Origin: Sepiola atlantica
Taxonomy: Eukaryota > Mollusca > Cephalopoda > Sepiida > Sepiolidae
NCBI GenBank assembly: GCA_963556195.1
Contig: OY744525.1
Location: 26,359,413-26,423,412, forward strand
Reading direction: 5' to 3'
DNA: 64,000 nucleotides
Position 1 is the stretch's first letter. Each line of letters begins with the position of its first letter. The position numbers and the translations under genes are program-made. The notes under the pieces are model-generated. The model saw only the letters and a program-made list of their open reading frames with translations. It made no database searches and was not told the origin of the DNA. Shown here piece by piece: positions 43,441-52,026 of this stretch.

Positions 43441-43605
43441 ATTGGTGGCGGGTGAGGGGAAAGACACCAGGTTACAAGTGAAGACTTGGAAACCGGGTTC
43501 GAGCCCTCCAACAATTAACTTCACTACACTAAAGATTGCGTAAGCATGAAATATCGATGTTTGTAGGTAATAATAATTAATATATATACACATATATATA
43601 TATAT
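43441..43605 (+). mobile_element. tRNA-headed SINE with one-mutation hammerhead
   Basis: A strong B-box GGGTTCGAGCC (43,495-43,505) and an A-box-like TGGTGGCGGGT (43,443-43,453) form the head. The tail folds as a hammerhead except that core base G5 is A: stem I CUACA (43,524-43,528)/UGUAG (43,562-43,566), core CUAAAGA, stem II UGC/GCA, GAAA (43,548-43,551), GUU cleavage triplet. The tail is homologous to the 51.4/51.7 kb motifs. (AT)n follows at ~43,580. Confidence 0.7.
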
Positions 43606-43649
43606 GGGAAAATGAAAAAAGGAAAACCAAAAAATGGATGTTTTTTATG

Positions 43650-43692
43650 TGTACATCAACGTTTCGTCTTTATTTATAAGACTTCATCAGGA
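43650..43692 (-). ncRNA. PLE hammerhead-like motif, left copy
   Basis: CUGAUGA (43,690-43,684), one extra A, stem II GUCUU/AAGAC around AUAAAUA, and GAAAC (43,665-43,661). Stem III is only 2-3 bp (AC/GU), as known for PLE minimal hammerheads. It is identical in the core to the right copy. Confidence 0.7.
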
Positions 43693-44421
43693 TGATAAAA
43701 TAGAGAAAAAATGTCATGCAAGCACAGATACATATTGGGGAAAAATAGAATGAAATAGGGGCCAACTGCTGGGTGGACGTCCGTATTTGTTGGAGAAATA
43801 GAAATGAATGTAGAAAAGAATGAGTGGGGAAAAAATGGAAGGATGGGGTGAGCCAGGACTACTGTGGCTGGTGGTAAGAGAAAGAGGTGGGGGATGAGCA
43901 GGGGTAAAGTGGATGGCAGAGAGGGAGGTGAGGAAGAGGGGGGGTGTTTGACCAGATGGCTGCGGTTCAAGATTGAAGGGGAAAAAGTAAGTTGGAATGT
44001 TTGTGTATGGGGGGTGTATGCAGGGGAAGGAGGATGGGTAGAGAGGAAGGGGGGGGCTGTGATTTTGGTGGATGGGCGAAAGTTATGGTCTTAGAGAGCG
44101 TTTTGAGAAAATGAGGGAATTTAAGAAGGGGTATGGGAGAAAATAGTTGAGTGGGGGAGAGGGAGGATTTGTTGTGATAGGGTGTGAAATATTTGAAATA
44201 TTTGGAAAATGATAGCAATGAGTGAGGGATTGGGGGTGGAGGAGGGCGGTGATTGAAAGGGTGGGTATGGAATATTTGAAATATTTGGAACATGAGAAAG
44301 TTTATTTGGACTGCAGTATTAAAAGTGTGAGGAAAAAGTAAGGAGAAAGTGAAGATTCAAGGAGAAAAAGAAAGGGAAAAGTAAATGGGAGAGTGTTATA
44401 GAGGTTGGAGATGAAAAAAGT

Positions 44422-44763
44422 TTAACCATGATCAGGCAAGAGTCTTTGTTCTGTGAGGATGATCTTGCTTATTAAGGGTGATAGGTTAAAGAAACCATTA
44501 CGTTGCTTGATGGTGGTGGAGGCAGTGATGAGGGCAGTTTCTAATAATCTTCGCCGAGATTTGTTGTGGATATATTTAGTGATTTTGGCTTGTTCAAATT
44601 TGAACGCATGACCATGTTCTAGTGCATGGGAGAAAAGTGCACTAAGAGGGTTGTTGTTTTTTATGTCCCTTTTGTGTTCATTTAATCGTTTCTTTAATTC
44701 ACGTTGTGTTTCTCCCACATAAAATTGATGGCAGTTATTGCAAGGGACAGTATATAAGCCGGC
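44422..44763 (-). CDS. Penelope-like GIY-YIG endonuclease domain, left copy (partial)
   Basis: The C-terminal ~110 residues of a PLE protein. The motifs are GLYTVPC, then FYVGETQRELKKRLNEHKRD and an ESR-like NKSRRRLLETALI, ending in a stop at 44,422. GIY-YIG nucleases nick target DNA for these reverse-transcriptase elements. GLY..YVG corresponds to the GIY..YIG signature and the Arg in KKRLNEH to the conserved catalytic Arg. The frame is intact but the RT upstream is missing: homology breaks at ~44,763 where the inverted copy begins. Any start codon upstream of GLY is accidental. Confidence 0.85.
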   Translation of the reverse strand, partial: AGLYTVPCNNCHQFYVGETQRELKKRLNEHKRDIKNNNPLSALFSHALEHGHAFKFEQAKITKYIHNKSRRRLLETALITASTTIKQRNGFFNLSPLISKIILTEQRLLPDHG

Positions 44764-44772
44764 AATGACTGC
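44736..44772. other. Junction of the head-to-head PLE palindrome
   Basis: Left-arm coding reads up to about 44,763 (GLYTVPCNNC on minus). The right copy starts at about 44,766 with NDCHQF-type codons. The non-palindromic centre is therefore only ~35 bp and belongs to the left copy, so the left copy is 5'-longer by about ten codons. Confidence 0.7.
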
Positions 44773-44784
44773 CATCAATTTTAC

Positions 44785-45081
44785 GTGGGAGAAACACAAC
44801 GTGAATTAAAGAAACGATTAAATGAACACAAAAGGGACATAAAAAACAACAACCCTCTTAGTGCACTTTTCTCCCATGCACTAGAACATGGTCATGCGTT
44901 CAAATTTGAACAAGCCAAAATCACTAAATATATCCACAACAAATCTCAGCGAAGATTATTAGAAACTGCCCTCATCACTGCCTCCACCACCATCAAGCAA
45001 CGTAATGGTTTCTTTAACCTATCACCCTTAATAAGCAAGATCATCCTCACAGAACAAAGACTCTTGCCTGATCATGGTTAA
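44785..45081 (+). CDS. Penelope-like GIY-YIG domain, right copy (5' truncated)
   Basis: 98 residues read from VGETQREL through KKRLNEHKRD and NKSQRRLLETALI to the same stop as the left copy. It lacks the GLY half of the motif because the element is cut at the palindrome centre, so the nuclease fold is incomplete. One residue differs from the left copy in the QRRLLE/RRRLLE stretch, indicating that the duplication is recent. Confidence 0.85.
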   Translation: MGETQRELKKRLNEHKRDIKNNNPLSALFSHALEHGHAFKFEQAKITKYIHNKSQRRLLETALITASTTIKQRNGFFNLSPLISKIILTEQRLLPDHG

Positions 45082-45805
45082 ACTTTTTTCATCTCCAACC
45101 TCTATAACACTCTCCCATTTACTTTTCCCTTTCTTTTTCTCCTTGAATCTTCACTTTCTCCTTACTTTTTCCTCACACTTTTAATACTGCAGTCCAAATA
45201 AACTTTCTCATGTTCCAAATATCTCAAATATTCCATACCCACCCTTTCAATCACCGCCCTCCTCCACCCCCAATCCCTCACTCATTGCTATCATTTTCCA
45301 AATATTTCAAATATTTCACACCCTATCACAACAAATCCTCCCTCTCCCCCACTCAACTATTTTCTCCCATACCCCTTCTTAAATTCCCTCATTTTCTCAA
45401 AACGCTCTCTAAGACCATAACTTTCGCCCATCCACCAAAATCACAGCCCCCCCTTCCTCTCTACCCATCCTCCTTTCCCTGCATACACCCCCCATACACA
45501 AACATTCCAACTTACTTTTTCCCCTTCAATCTTGAACCGCAGCCATCTGGTCAAACACCCCCCTCCCCCCCCTCTTCCTCACCTCCCTCTCTGCCATCCA
45601 CTTTACCCCTGCTCATCCCCCACCTCTTTCTCTTACCACCAGCCACAGTAGTCCTGGCTCACCCCATCCTTCCATTTTTTCCCCACTCATTCTTTTCTAC
45701 ATTCATTTCTATTTCTCCAACAAATACGGACGTCCACCCAGCAGTTGGCCCCTATTTCATTCTATTTTTCCCCAATATGTATCTGTGCTTGCATGACATT
45801 TTTTC

Positions 45806-45860
45806 TCTATTTTATCATCCTGATGAAGTCTTATAAATAAAGACGAAACGTTGATGTACA
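45806..45860 (+). ncRNA. PLE hammerhead-like motif, right copy
   Basis: CUGAUGA (45,820-45,826), an extra A, stem II GUCUU (45,828-45,832)/AAGAC (45,840-45,844), GAAAC (45,845-45,849), stem III A-C/G-U with a short loop and a GUA triplet ending at 45,858. Stem I adjacent to the core is poor; in the left copy UUUUAU/AUAAAA pairs further out. PLE-encoded hammerheads are established; activity here is uncertain. Confidence 0.7.
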
Positions 45861-45999
45861 CACAAAAAACATCCATTTTTTGGTTTTCCTTTTTTCATTT
45901 TTCCATCACGTCGGATTACTTTCATCCTTCTCTTCCCATATATATATATATATATCAAATTTAAATGTTCTAATTTCGGAGTTTTAGCGGGACACACAT

Positions 46000-46330
46000 A
46001 CAAACAGACGAATTTTGGTTAATGATGAGTTCGGAGGGGTAAACATAATGCGATAAAAAATGGTTTTATGTTGTTTTTATAATAATATTTAACGAGGAAC
46101 CATTTCAACTTCAAATCTATTAAGTACAACGCATGTAATCTTAATAAAAACACTTTTGAAATGTGTAAATATGTTACAAGAAGTGTGATTTTCACAAAAT
46201 GGAGTCTTACAGGATGCCGCCATGTTGTTTTTTGTATCAGTCAAGACAAAAAAGACGAGTTTTTTTTCGCAATACTTAATTGATTTTAACTCATAAACGT
46301 TCTTAACGTTATAATCTTAGTGTATATATA
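46000..46330. other. No gene recognised
   Basis: AT-rich sequence with no supported motif, leading into (AT)n at 46,323-46,342. Confidence 0.45.
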
Positions 46331-46385
46331 TATATATATATAAGGAAATGGTAGTTTGCTTAAAGCATTGCTAGTAAACAAGTAG

Positions 46386-46718
46386 ATATGAAGGTGAGAA
46401 TTCCGAGGCAGGAACAATGCAATGTTGAGAAGCAGAAGGTGGAATAAGAATGAACAAATATAAATGACAAGAGACGGTAAATCTCAGATCAATTAATTTA
46501 TATTAATAAAAATCAATTAATTTATATTAATATAAATCAATTAATTTATATTAATATAAATTAATTGATTTATATTAATATAAATCAATTAATTTATATT
46601 AATATAAATTAATTGATCTGAGATTTACCGTCTCTTGTCATTTATTTTTGTTCATTCTTATTCCACCTTCTGCTTCTCAACATTGCATTGTTCCTGCCTC
46701 GGAATTCTCACCTTCATA
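46386..46718. repeat. Perfect-looking palindrome with AT core, between (AT)n tracts
   Basis: Arms from ATATGAAGGTGAGAATTCC (46,386) to its complement ending 46,718 pair over ~115 bp of unique sequence with about one or two mismatches. The centre (46,490-46,615) is a self-complementary ~24 bp repeat (TCAATTAATTTATATTAATA). (AT)n tracts abut both sides (46,323-46,342; 46,727-46,779). Confidence 0.93.
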
Positions 46719-46722
46719 TTTA

Positions 46723-46726
<4 letters not shown>

Positions 46727-46779
<53 letters not shown>
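46727..46779. repeat. (AT)n microsatellite
   Basis: About 26 AT units. Confidence 0.97.
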
Positions 46780-46784
<5 letters not shown>

Positions 46785-47390
46785 CCTATGAAGAAACTGT
46801 TTTACCCGAATTTCCTTTATATATAGAGAGATTAATCCATAAATAGATTTCATTCAAAAAGGTGGAGCACATGATCCTTTTAGTATAAAACTACCAGTTA
46901 ACATACACATTGGTTCTTAATCTACACACACATAACTCCCTTATTTCAAAAATCAATCTAATCTCCCTCTATTTTCTCAGTTTATTTTATTGTACTTTTT
47001 CTATAAGCTGCCTCCCCACCCTAGTTTCGTTGTGGCTTTAGCCTTGTCCACATACATACTCATATGCATACACATACTCCTGTTCTGGGGTGGCATAAGC
47101 CTCTCGCCATCTCCTTTACCATTAGCAGAACCATTTTTCTGACAAATTTAAATTGACAAGAGGAATCGCAAAAGTTAAGAAAGCGTCCATATAACCCGAC
47201 CGGGTGAAAGAATCGCCAAATCAATTTCTCTTTCTTTTCTTTTTCAGCTCTTGGTAACGTTTCTTTTTAATGTCTTTAAATAACATATTTTTCATTTCAC
47301 ATATCCGAAGAAAGTATACATTATACTAACACATAATATGAACTGAATAAAAAAAACTATTTCACTTAAGGTTTTTCAGTCATTATTTAT
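46780..47390. other. No gene recognised
   Basis: Mixed AT-rich sequence; (AT)n at 47,391-47,408 at its end. Confidence 0.45.
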
Positions 47391-47408
47391 ATATATATAT
47401 ATATATAT

Positions 47409-47600
47409 AATTATTTCCACAATCAGACAACGCCGCAGCACACAACCCATGAAAGCCACAAACCGGAACACCTAGACTTGAGTTTCGCTATCCTTTGGGC
47501 TCATCAGTAGAACATATCCGAACTCAGAATTCGAAACCCTAATCACTTGCATGCGAGGCCACATACAAGAAAGTCTATTAACTAACACAGATTATGCAAA
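47409..47600 (-). mobile_element. SINE-like element with hammerhead ribozyme
   Basis: On minus: A-box-like TGGCCTCGCATGC (about 47,563-47,551), B-box-like GGGTTTCGAATTC (47,543-47,531), then the hammerhead (47,521-47,463), then ~55 bp ending at (AT)n 47,391-47,408. The boxes are unusually close (~10 nt), so the head may be a deleted tRNA. A strong ribozyme fold supports the element call. Confidence 0.6.
47463..47521 (-). ncRNA. Hammerhead ribozyme motif with GUC cleavage site
   Basis: CUGAUGA (47,507-47,501), GAAAC (47,486-47,482) and cleavage triplet GUC (47,477-47,475). Stem III is AC/GU with a UCAA loop. Stem I pairs UCUA with UAGG next to the core (one G-U) and CGGA with UCCG beyond an internal loop, the layout of natural type I hammerheads. 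Stem II pairs GC/GC and CC/GG with an AUA bulge. Confidence 0.8.
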
Positions 47601-47639
47601 CCGTGGCAAAAACCGACTGTGGAATGTACCTACTCTTCT

Positions 47640-48880
47640 CAACAAGGGGTGTAGTCATCCAACTACTTAGAACCTTAGAGCACACCACCCTTCGCAGTCC
47701 AATCGGGGGGGGGGGAAAGATTGGGATTGGGCCACTTTAAACAGCCATAGTTCACTATTTTCGTTTTCCAGAAATATGAATAAACATGTGAACCATAAAA
47801 AATGGTGATGTTTCTTTGAAAGATTTTGTTCTGCATTGACACATGTGCAGTTCTGATTCAAGACAGTTGGTTGAGAGAACCAAGAACGACTGAGTAAATA
47901 AAAGCATGGAGCCAACTCGTTCTTAACTATGCTCAATTATGCAGCAGTTAAACAAAAAAAGCAAACTAGAAGTCAATTACAAGTCAAGCTGATTATCACC
48001 TCAGCTGCTGGAGTGAAACACCACAACTTAACTCTACTCACAAGATATTTTGTTTTAATCAATAATGTCATTGCCTAGTCAAGGGGCTCTTATGCATTTA
48101 AAAATGTAAAAAAAAGAAATAAACGTATGTTACAAGTAACACAACGCCATCCTTGCCATAATATTGTATTGTCTTTTTTGCTTTTCATTTTGTAAATATA
48201 AATACGTCTTCATTTTCCTACACCTGTATCGGATGCTGAATTCACACATTGTGACAGATTCGAACCGACATATATTTATCTTTATAAAGTTGGGTATGTT
48301 TATATGCTTATATATTTGTATGTAAAGGATTCACTCCTAAACTAATTAACCGATCATTATGAATTTCGGGGACACAGCTGCTAGGCATAAGTGGTCCAAA
48401 TGTGTGCTATATTTAGTTTAATTTAGTTTTATGCAAGAGGAGTAAAGGGGGGGGGGAGCCCTTCATGAAAATTCAGATACCTTCAATTTTTGTGAAATGT
48501 TAATAATATGTATGAGACATCAATTAATAAATATTCCCCAAACTTCAGTTTCTTTAGCGTATTTCAAAGGACTTTAAAGGGCATAATATGTGGACAATCT
48601 CCCATTTGAAAATTAAATATATACCAGATTTGCATTGAATTTCATCCATAGTCATTAGATACGAATTAAGCAAGATTCCCTGAATTTCAATTTCTTCTTA
48701 AGACCCATTAAGCTTAAGCCGTAAATTTTAGACATTTTCTAGAATCAAATTATGCTATGGATTTTAATCAAACTTATAATAAGGATTCTAGACATGAAAT
48801 TTAGTATCATTATATCTTGATTTTAATCTTCGTAAGGGGACATAAAAGTGGTGCAAAACTGTTTTGTTCGTGGAATTCAT
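47640..48880. other. No gene; isolated B-box-like motif near 48,262
   Basis: GATTCGAACC (48,258-48,267) is a minus-strand B-box without a matching A-box. The remainder is AT-rich with a G-run at 48,447-48,457. No protein motif was found. Confidence 0.35.
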
Positions 48881-49401
48881 TTTACCTGTCCTGGGACGGG
48901 TATTCTTTTAGTTCTTCTAAAGCAAGCGATGACACTCTTATAATACTTAGTATTATCACAGCAAGTAAATAATACTTCAAATTGCTCTTTTTTACAATAA
49001 ACGAACATCTGTTATGATATTTCTGAGAGTGTGCACTATTATTTCCATGTTGTTGACTGTTTATGCTCAACTCTTCAAAGATATTTGTTAAGACTGAGGC
49101 CTCTCATAGAAGAAGACTGGGATGAATATTGAAAAGCCGTAGTTCGAAGAGAGACGTTTATAATCCGACATGATCGACCATGTATGGAGGAGAAAGGGAG
49201 ATCACAAACGTCTGTACAATAAGGTTCAAATAATAGACAGAAACGCTTGATGATCAGAAGACTCAAGGAATCAGCGCATATGCTCGGCTACAGACACCTT
49301 TTACATAAGATGAATATAATTATGAAAGAAAGGGTAAATAACTCTAAAATTATGAATAATAATGGTAATAATTACCAATACATAATAAAGACCAATGTGT
49401 G

Positions 49402-49405
<4 letters not shown>

Positions 49406-49439
<34 letters not shown>

Positions 49440-49452
49440 TTATTTATTTATT
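49406..49452. repeat. (AT)n(TTTA)n microsatellite
   Basis: AT tract followed by four to five TTTA units. A second (AT)n lies at 49,592-49,612, so the ~140 bp between them is bracketed by AT tracts. Confidence 0.93.
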
Positions 49453-49580
49453 CTGGTACAGAAAAATTAGTACAACATTCGTACCGTCGGTTTCAAGCAC
49501 AGAAGGTCTTACCCATCCGGCTCTCTTCAGCTTCTGTTGTCATCTGCTGGGATTTTTCCTACCATTTTACAAAGAAGTTA

Positions 49581-49614
<34 letters not shown>

Positions 49615-49659
49615 CACATTATGTAAAAGTTAGCGAGTAAAACACACTTTTTCTAGCTC

Positions 49660-49960
49660 CTGGACGAAACCATTTCAAGTGGTGGAGAAATATGAGAAAG
49701 GCATACAACCACCTCAGACTTACACCGCCACCTGAAATAAATTTGGAAATAAATCCTCCACTCTATAATAAAAAGTCAATGTTGGGTGTCTTTTTCTTTA
49801 GGTCATCAGAAATGTTAATTTATGTATAAAAAATTAAATTACTGATGTAATTCTATGATTTTATATGAATATTTTAGTAATATATCAAGATAAATAGCTA
49901 ATGTGAACACTGGCGAAGTATAATTTTTTTCCTGTCATTTTTAACGGAGGGTGTACACTA
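49660..49960. repeat. Dispersed repeat shared with 26,500-26,830
   Basis: The same order of motifs as the 26.5 kb copy, starting GACGAAACCATTTCAAGTGG and ending CGGAGGGTGTACACTAG. Each copy lies just downstream of an (AT)n tract. Confidence 0.8.
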
Positions 49961-50159
49961 GTTGTAATATATTGAGACAAAGGTTGTAGTCAGAAAGCAT
50001 GTTGTGTTCACCTTATGCTTTTATAGTAGCCATGGTTAAAAGGAGAGAGAAGACTATTTCTTATCTTCTGTGTGACATCACTGAAGAGTACTATAATAAA
50101 GGGAGATAACTTATAACTGACTAGTGCAATGTAGACAACGTATAACATTACAATCAAAA

Positions 50160-50870
50160 CGACTGAAGAAATGGTATGCTGTACGCCCCCCCCCCCGAAG
50201 AGGAGATAATGACTGGGAGGAATGTATCATGACGAATGAAAATATACTACAGAGAATTAAATAAGCATAAACCGTTTTAATGTCAATATAGTTAGAATAG
50301 GTGAAAAAACTTTTGCATTTATTTATTTATTTAGATAACATTAAAAACCATGGCAAGTTTCATTGTCCACGTGAAACGCCTAAATGAAAATTGTCTGGAA
50401 AAATATAGTCGCCATCTTTATAAACAAAGATGAATATGTTGGCTAAGGAAGAACAATAACTTTCATAATTGTCTAGTTAAAAAGGACATGTTTATTATAA
50501 ACTTGAGTTATCATTCTTCCTTAACTAGTATTATGATGAACGAACATTTACTAGACTGATCACCCCCCCCCCCCCTGACAGACGATAATATCATGATGAA
50601 CGAACACGACTTCCCTCCACCCAAAAAGGAGGAAGTCATTCTTGCGTGGACGGTCTTATGAGAACAAAACCAATACTACACTAACTTCCCCCCCCCCCTT
50701 AAAATATATTCTGACTAAATCGAGTCTTGGAGATTTTTCATTCTGGGAGAATTCTCCCTACACACCCTTAAAAACGGAGGAGGTAATTCCTGGGAGAACA
50801 GTCTTATGACAACAGAACCGATATTACACTACACCTGCACATTAAAAAAGATTCCAATTTAATTTTTTTT
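50160..50870. repeat. Diverged tandem repeat punctuated by poly-C runs
   Basis: C-runs of 10-14 occur at ~50,188, 50,563 and 50,688. Downstream segments share GAGGARRTMATTMYTGSGWGRA and GTCTTATGASAACARAACC at about 50,630-50,670 and 50,780-50,820, and more weakly at about 50,200. It looks like three or four units of an old ~150-200 bp repeat. Confidence 0.55.
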
Positions 50871-51310
50871 TTTTAAATGTAATTTAAAAATGCCTAGTCA
50901 CAAAAAAATATTTGTTATGGTTCCGTGGATCAAAGTGTAGTATCTGTTCGACATCTCAGCGATATTTGACACTTTACTAAAGCCAGAAGTAAATTATCAG
51001 CCTTGAACATTAAATTTTAAATAAGTTTTTAAACGCTATCATTTTTTACTAAAATCTCTCTATCTTATTTTATTTATAATTATAATAATAGTACTATCGA
51101 TAAAACGATTGCGTATGTAGATGAAAATTTGACAATACAAAGTAGAAAGGTATATTACAGAATATTAATTTATTAAAAAGTTAAAAATAAATAAATATGC
51201 AAAACAGCAAAATCGATATTTGTTTGAATGAGTAGGAGATGCCTATATAAAGGGTATTCCAATATATTCTTATATCATCAGAATTAAATCATCATGGAGA
51301 AAACTTTCAC
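50870..51310. other. AT-rich, nothing recognised
   Basis: No supported motif or frame. Confidence 0.45.
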
Positions 51311-51368
51311 ATTTATATATATATATATACAATAATATTTTTTATAAATATTAAATATTTAAAATATA

Positions 51369-51413
51369 CCTAGAGACATCGATGTTTCATGCTAACGCAA
51401 TCTTCAGTCTAGG
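51369..51413 (-). ncRNA. Hammerhead ribozyme motif, copy 1 of the dimer
   Basis: Stem I CCUAGA/UCUAGG is perfect (6 bp). Core CUGAAGA (51,407-51,401; position 7 is free) and GAAA (51,388-51,385). Stem II UGC/GCA with a GUUA loop. Stem III ACA/UGU with a UCGA loop. Cleavage triplet GUC ends at 51,375. The U-U at the base of stem II is the only flaw. Confidence 0.83.
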
Positions 51414-51710
51414 AACCAGTTCCCAACGGTCAGCGGGCGCGAACCCCGAACACAAATCGCCACTGATTCGCAGTCGAAGATCTTACCCGAAGGCCACTGG
51501 AAACTAATTAGTAAATAAAGGGGAATTTTAACTGTATATAGTAGAATTACTACTATCCACCAAGTAGCTAAGAGTGATCTACGAGTCGGATCATTGCATA
51601 TAGCTATTTGTACTACTTGTTATTAAAGCTCCTCGAAAAGTGCCCAGCTTCCGTGGGAGGGGGCTGATAAACAATAATATTTTTTATAAATATTAAATAT
51701 TTAAAATATA

Positions 51711-51755
51711 CCTAGAGACATCGATGTTTCATGCTAACGCAATCTTCAGTCTAGG
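51711..51755 (-). ncRNA. Hammerhead ribozyme motif, copy 2 of the dimer
   Basis: Identical to copy 1, shifted by 342 bp: core CUGAAGA 51,749-51,743, GUC ending at 51,717. Confidence 0.83.
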
Positions 51756-51946
51756 AACCAGTTCCCAACGGTCAGCGGGCGCGAACCCCGAACACAAATC
51801 GCCACTGATTCGCAGTCGAAGATCTTACCCGAAGGCCACTGGAAACTAATTAGTAAATAAAGGGGAATTTTAACTGTATATAGTAGAATTACTACTATCC
51901 ACCAAGTAGCTAAGAGTGATCTACGAGTCGGATCATTGCATATAGC

Positions 51947-51948
<2 letters not shown>

Positions 51949-51995
<47 letters not shown>
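51949..51995. repeat. (AT)n microsatellite
   Basis: About 23 AT units directly at the end of SINE copy 2. Confidence 0.97.
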
Positions 51996-52000
<5 letters not shown>

Positions 52001-52026
52001 ACCAAAAAGCTGAAAAGGTACTAGAT

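Larger units (their letters stand above)
43602..44763 (-). mobile_element. Penelope-like element 3' part, left (minus) copy
   Basis: On minus: GIY-YIG coding end (44,763-44,422), a pyrimidine-rich ~700 bp 3' region, a hammerhead-like motif (43,690-43,650) and an AT tract. It is nearly identical to the plus copy at 44,766-45,945 and head-to-head with it. The RT portion is absent from both copies. Confidence 0.85.
44766..45945 (+). mobile_element. Penelope-like element 3' part, right (plus) copy
   Basis: Coding end (to 45,081), a pyrimidine-rich 3' region (45,082-45,800), a hammerhead-like motif (45,806-45,860) and an end near 45,945 in an (AT)n tract. Compared with the left copy it keeps ~35 bp more before the AT tract (CACGTCGGATTACTTTCATC near 45,906). 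The long proline-rich open frame at 45,210-45,836 is probably the chance product of a pyrimidine-rich UTR: its last codons lie inside the ribozyme motif. Confidence 0.85.
51329..51950 (-). mobile_element. Tandem dimer of a tRNA-headed, hammerhead-bearing SINE (retrozyme-like)
   Basis: Two apparently identical 280 bp copies (51,329-51,608 and 51,671-51,950) are separated by 62 bp, a period of 342 bp. On minus each has an A-box-like TGGCCTTCGGG (51,495-51,485; 51,837-51,827), a B-box GGTTCGCGCCC (51,445-51,435; 51,787-51,777) and a complete hammerhead fold ~25 nt after. The unit between cleavage sites would be 342 nt. The left end meets AT-rich DNA at 51,316-51,329 and the right end an (AT)n tract at 51,949-51,995. 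Confidence 0.85.

Noticed and set aside
45210..45836. 208-residue proline-rich ORF downstream of the PLE nuclease
   Set aside because: Pyrimidine-rich 3' region; the frame is broken in the other copy and its last codons lie in the hammerhead motif. Conservation only reflects recent duplication.
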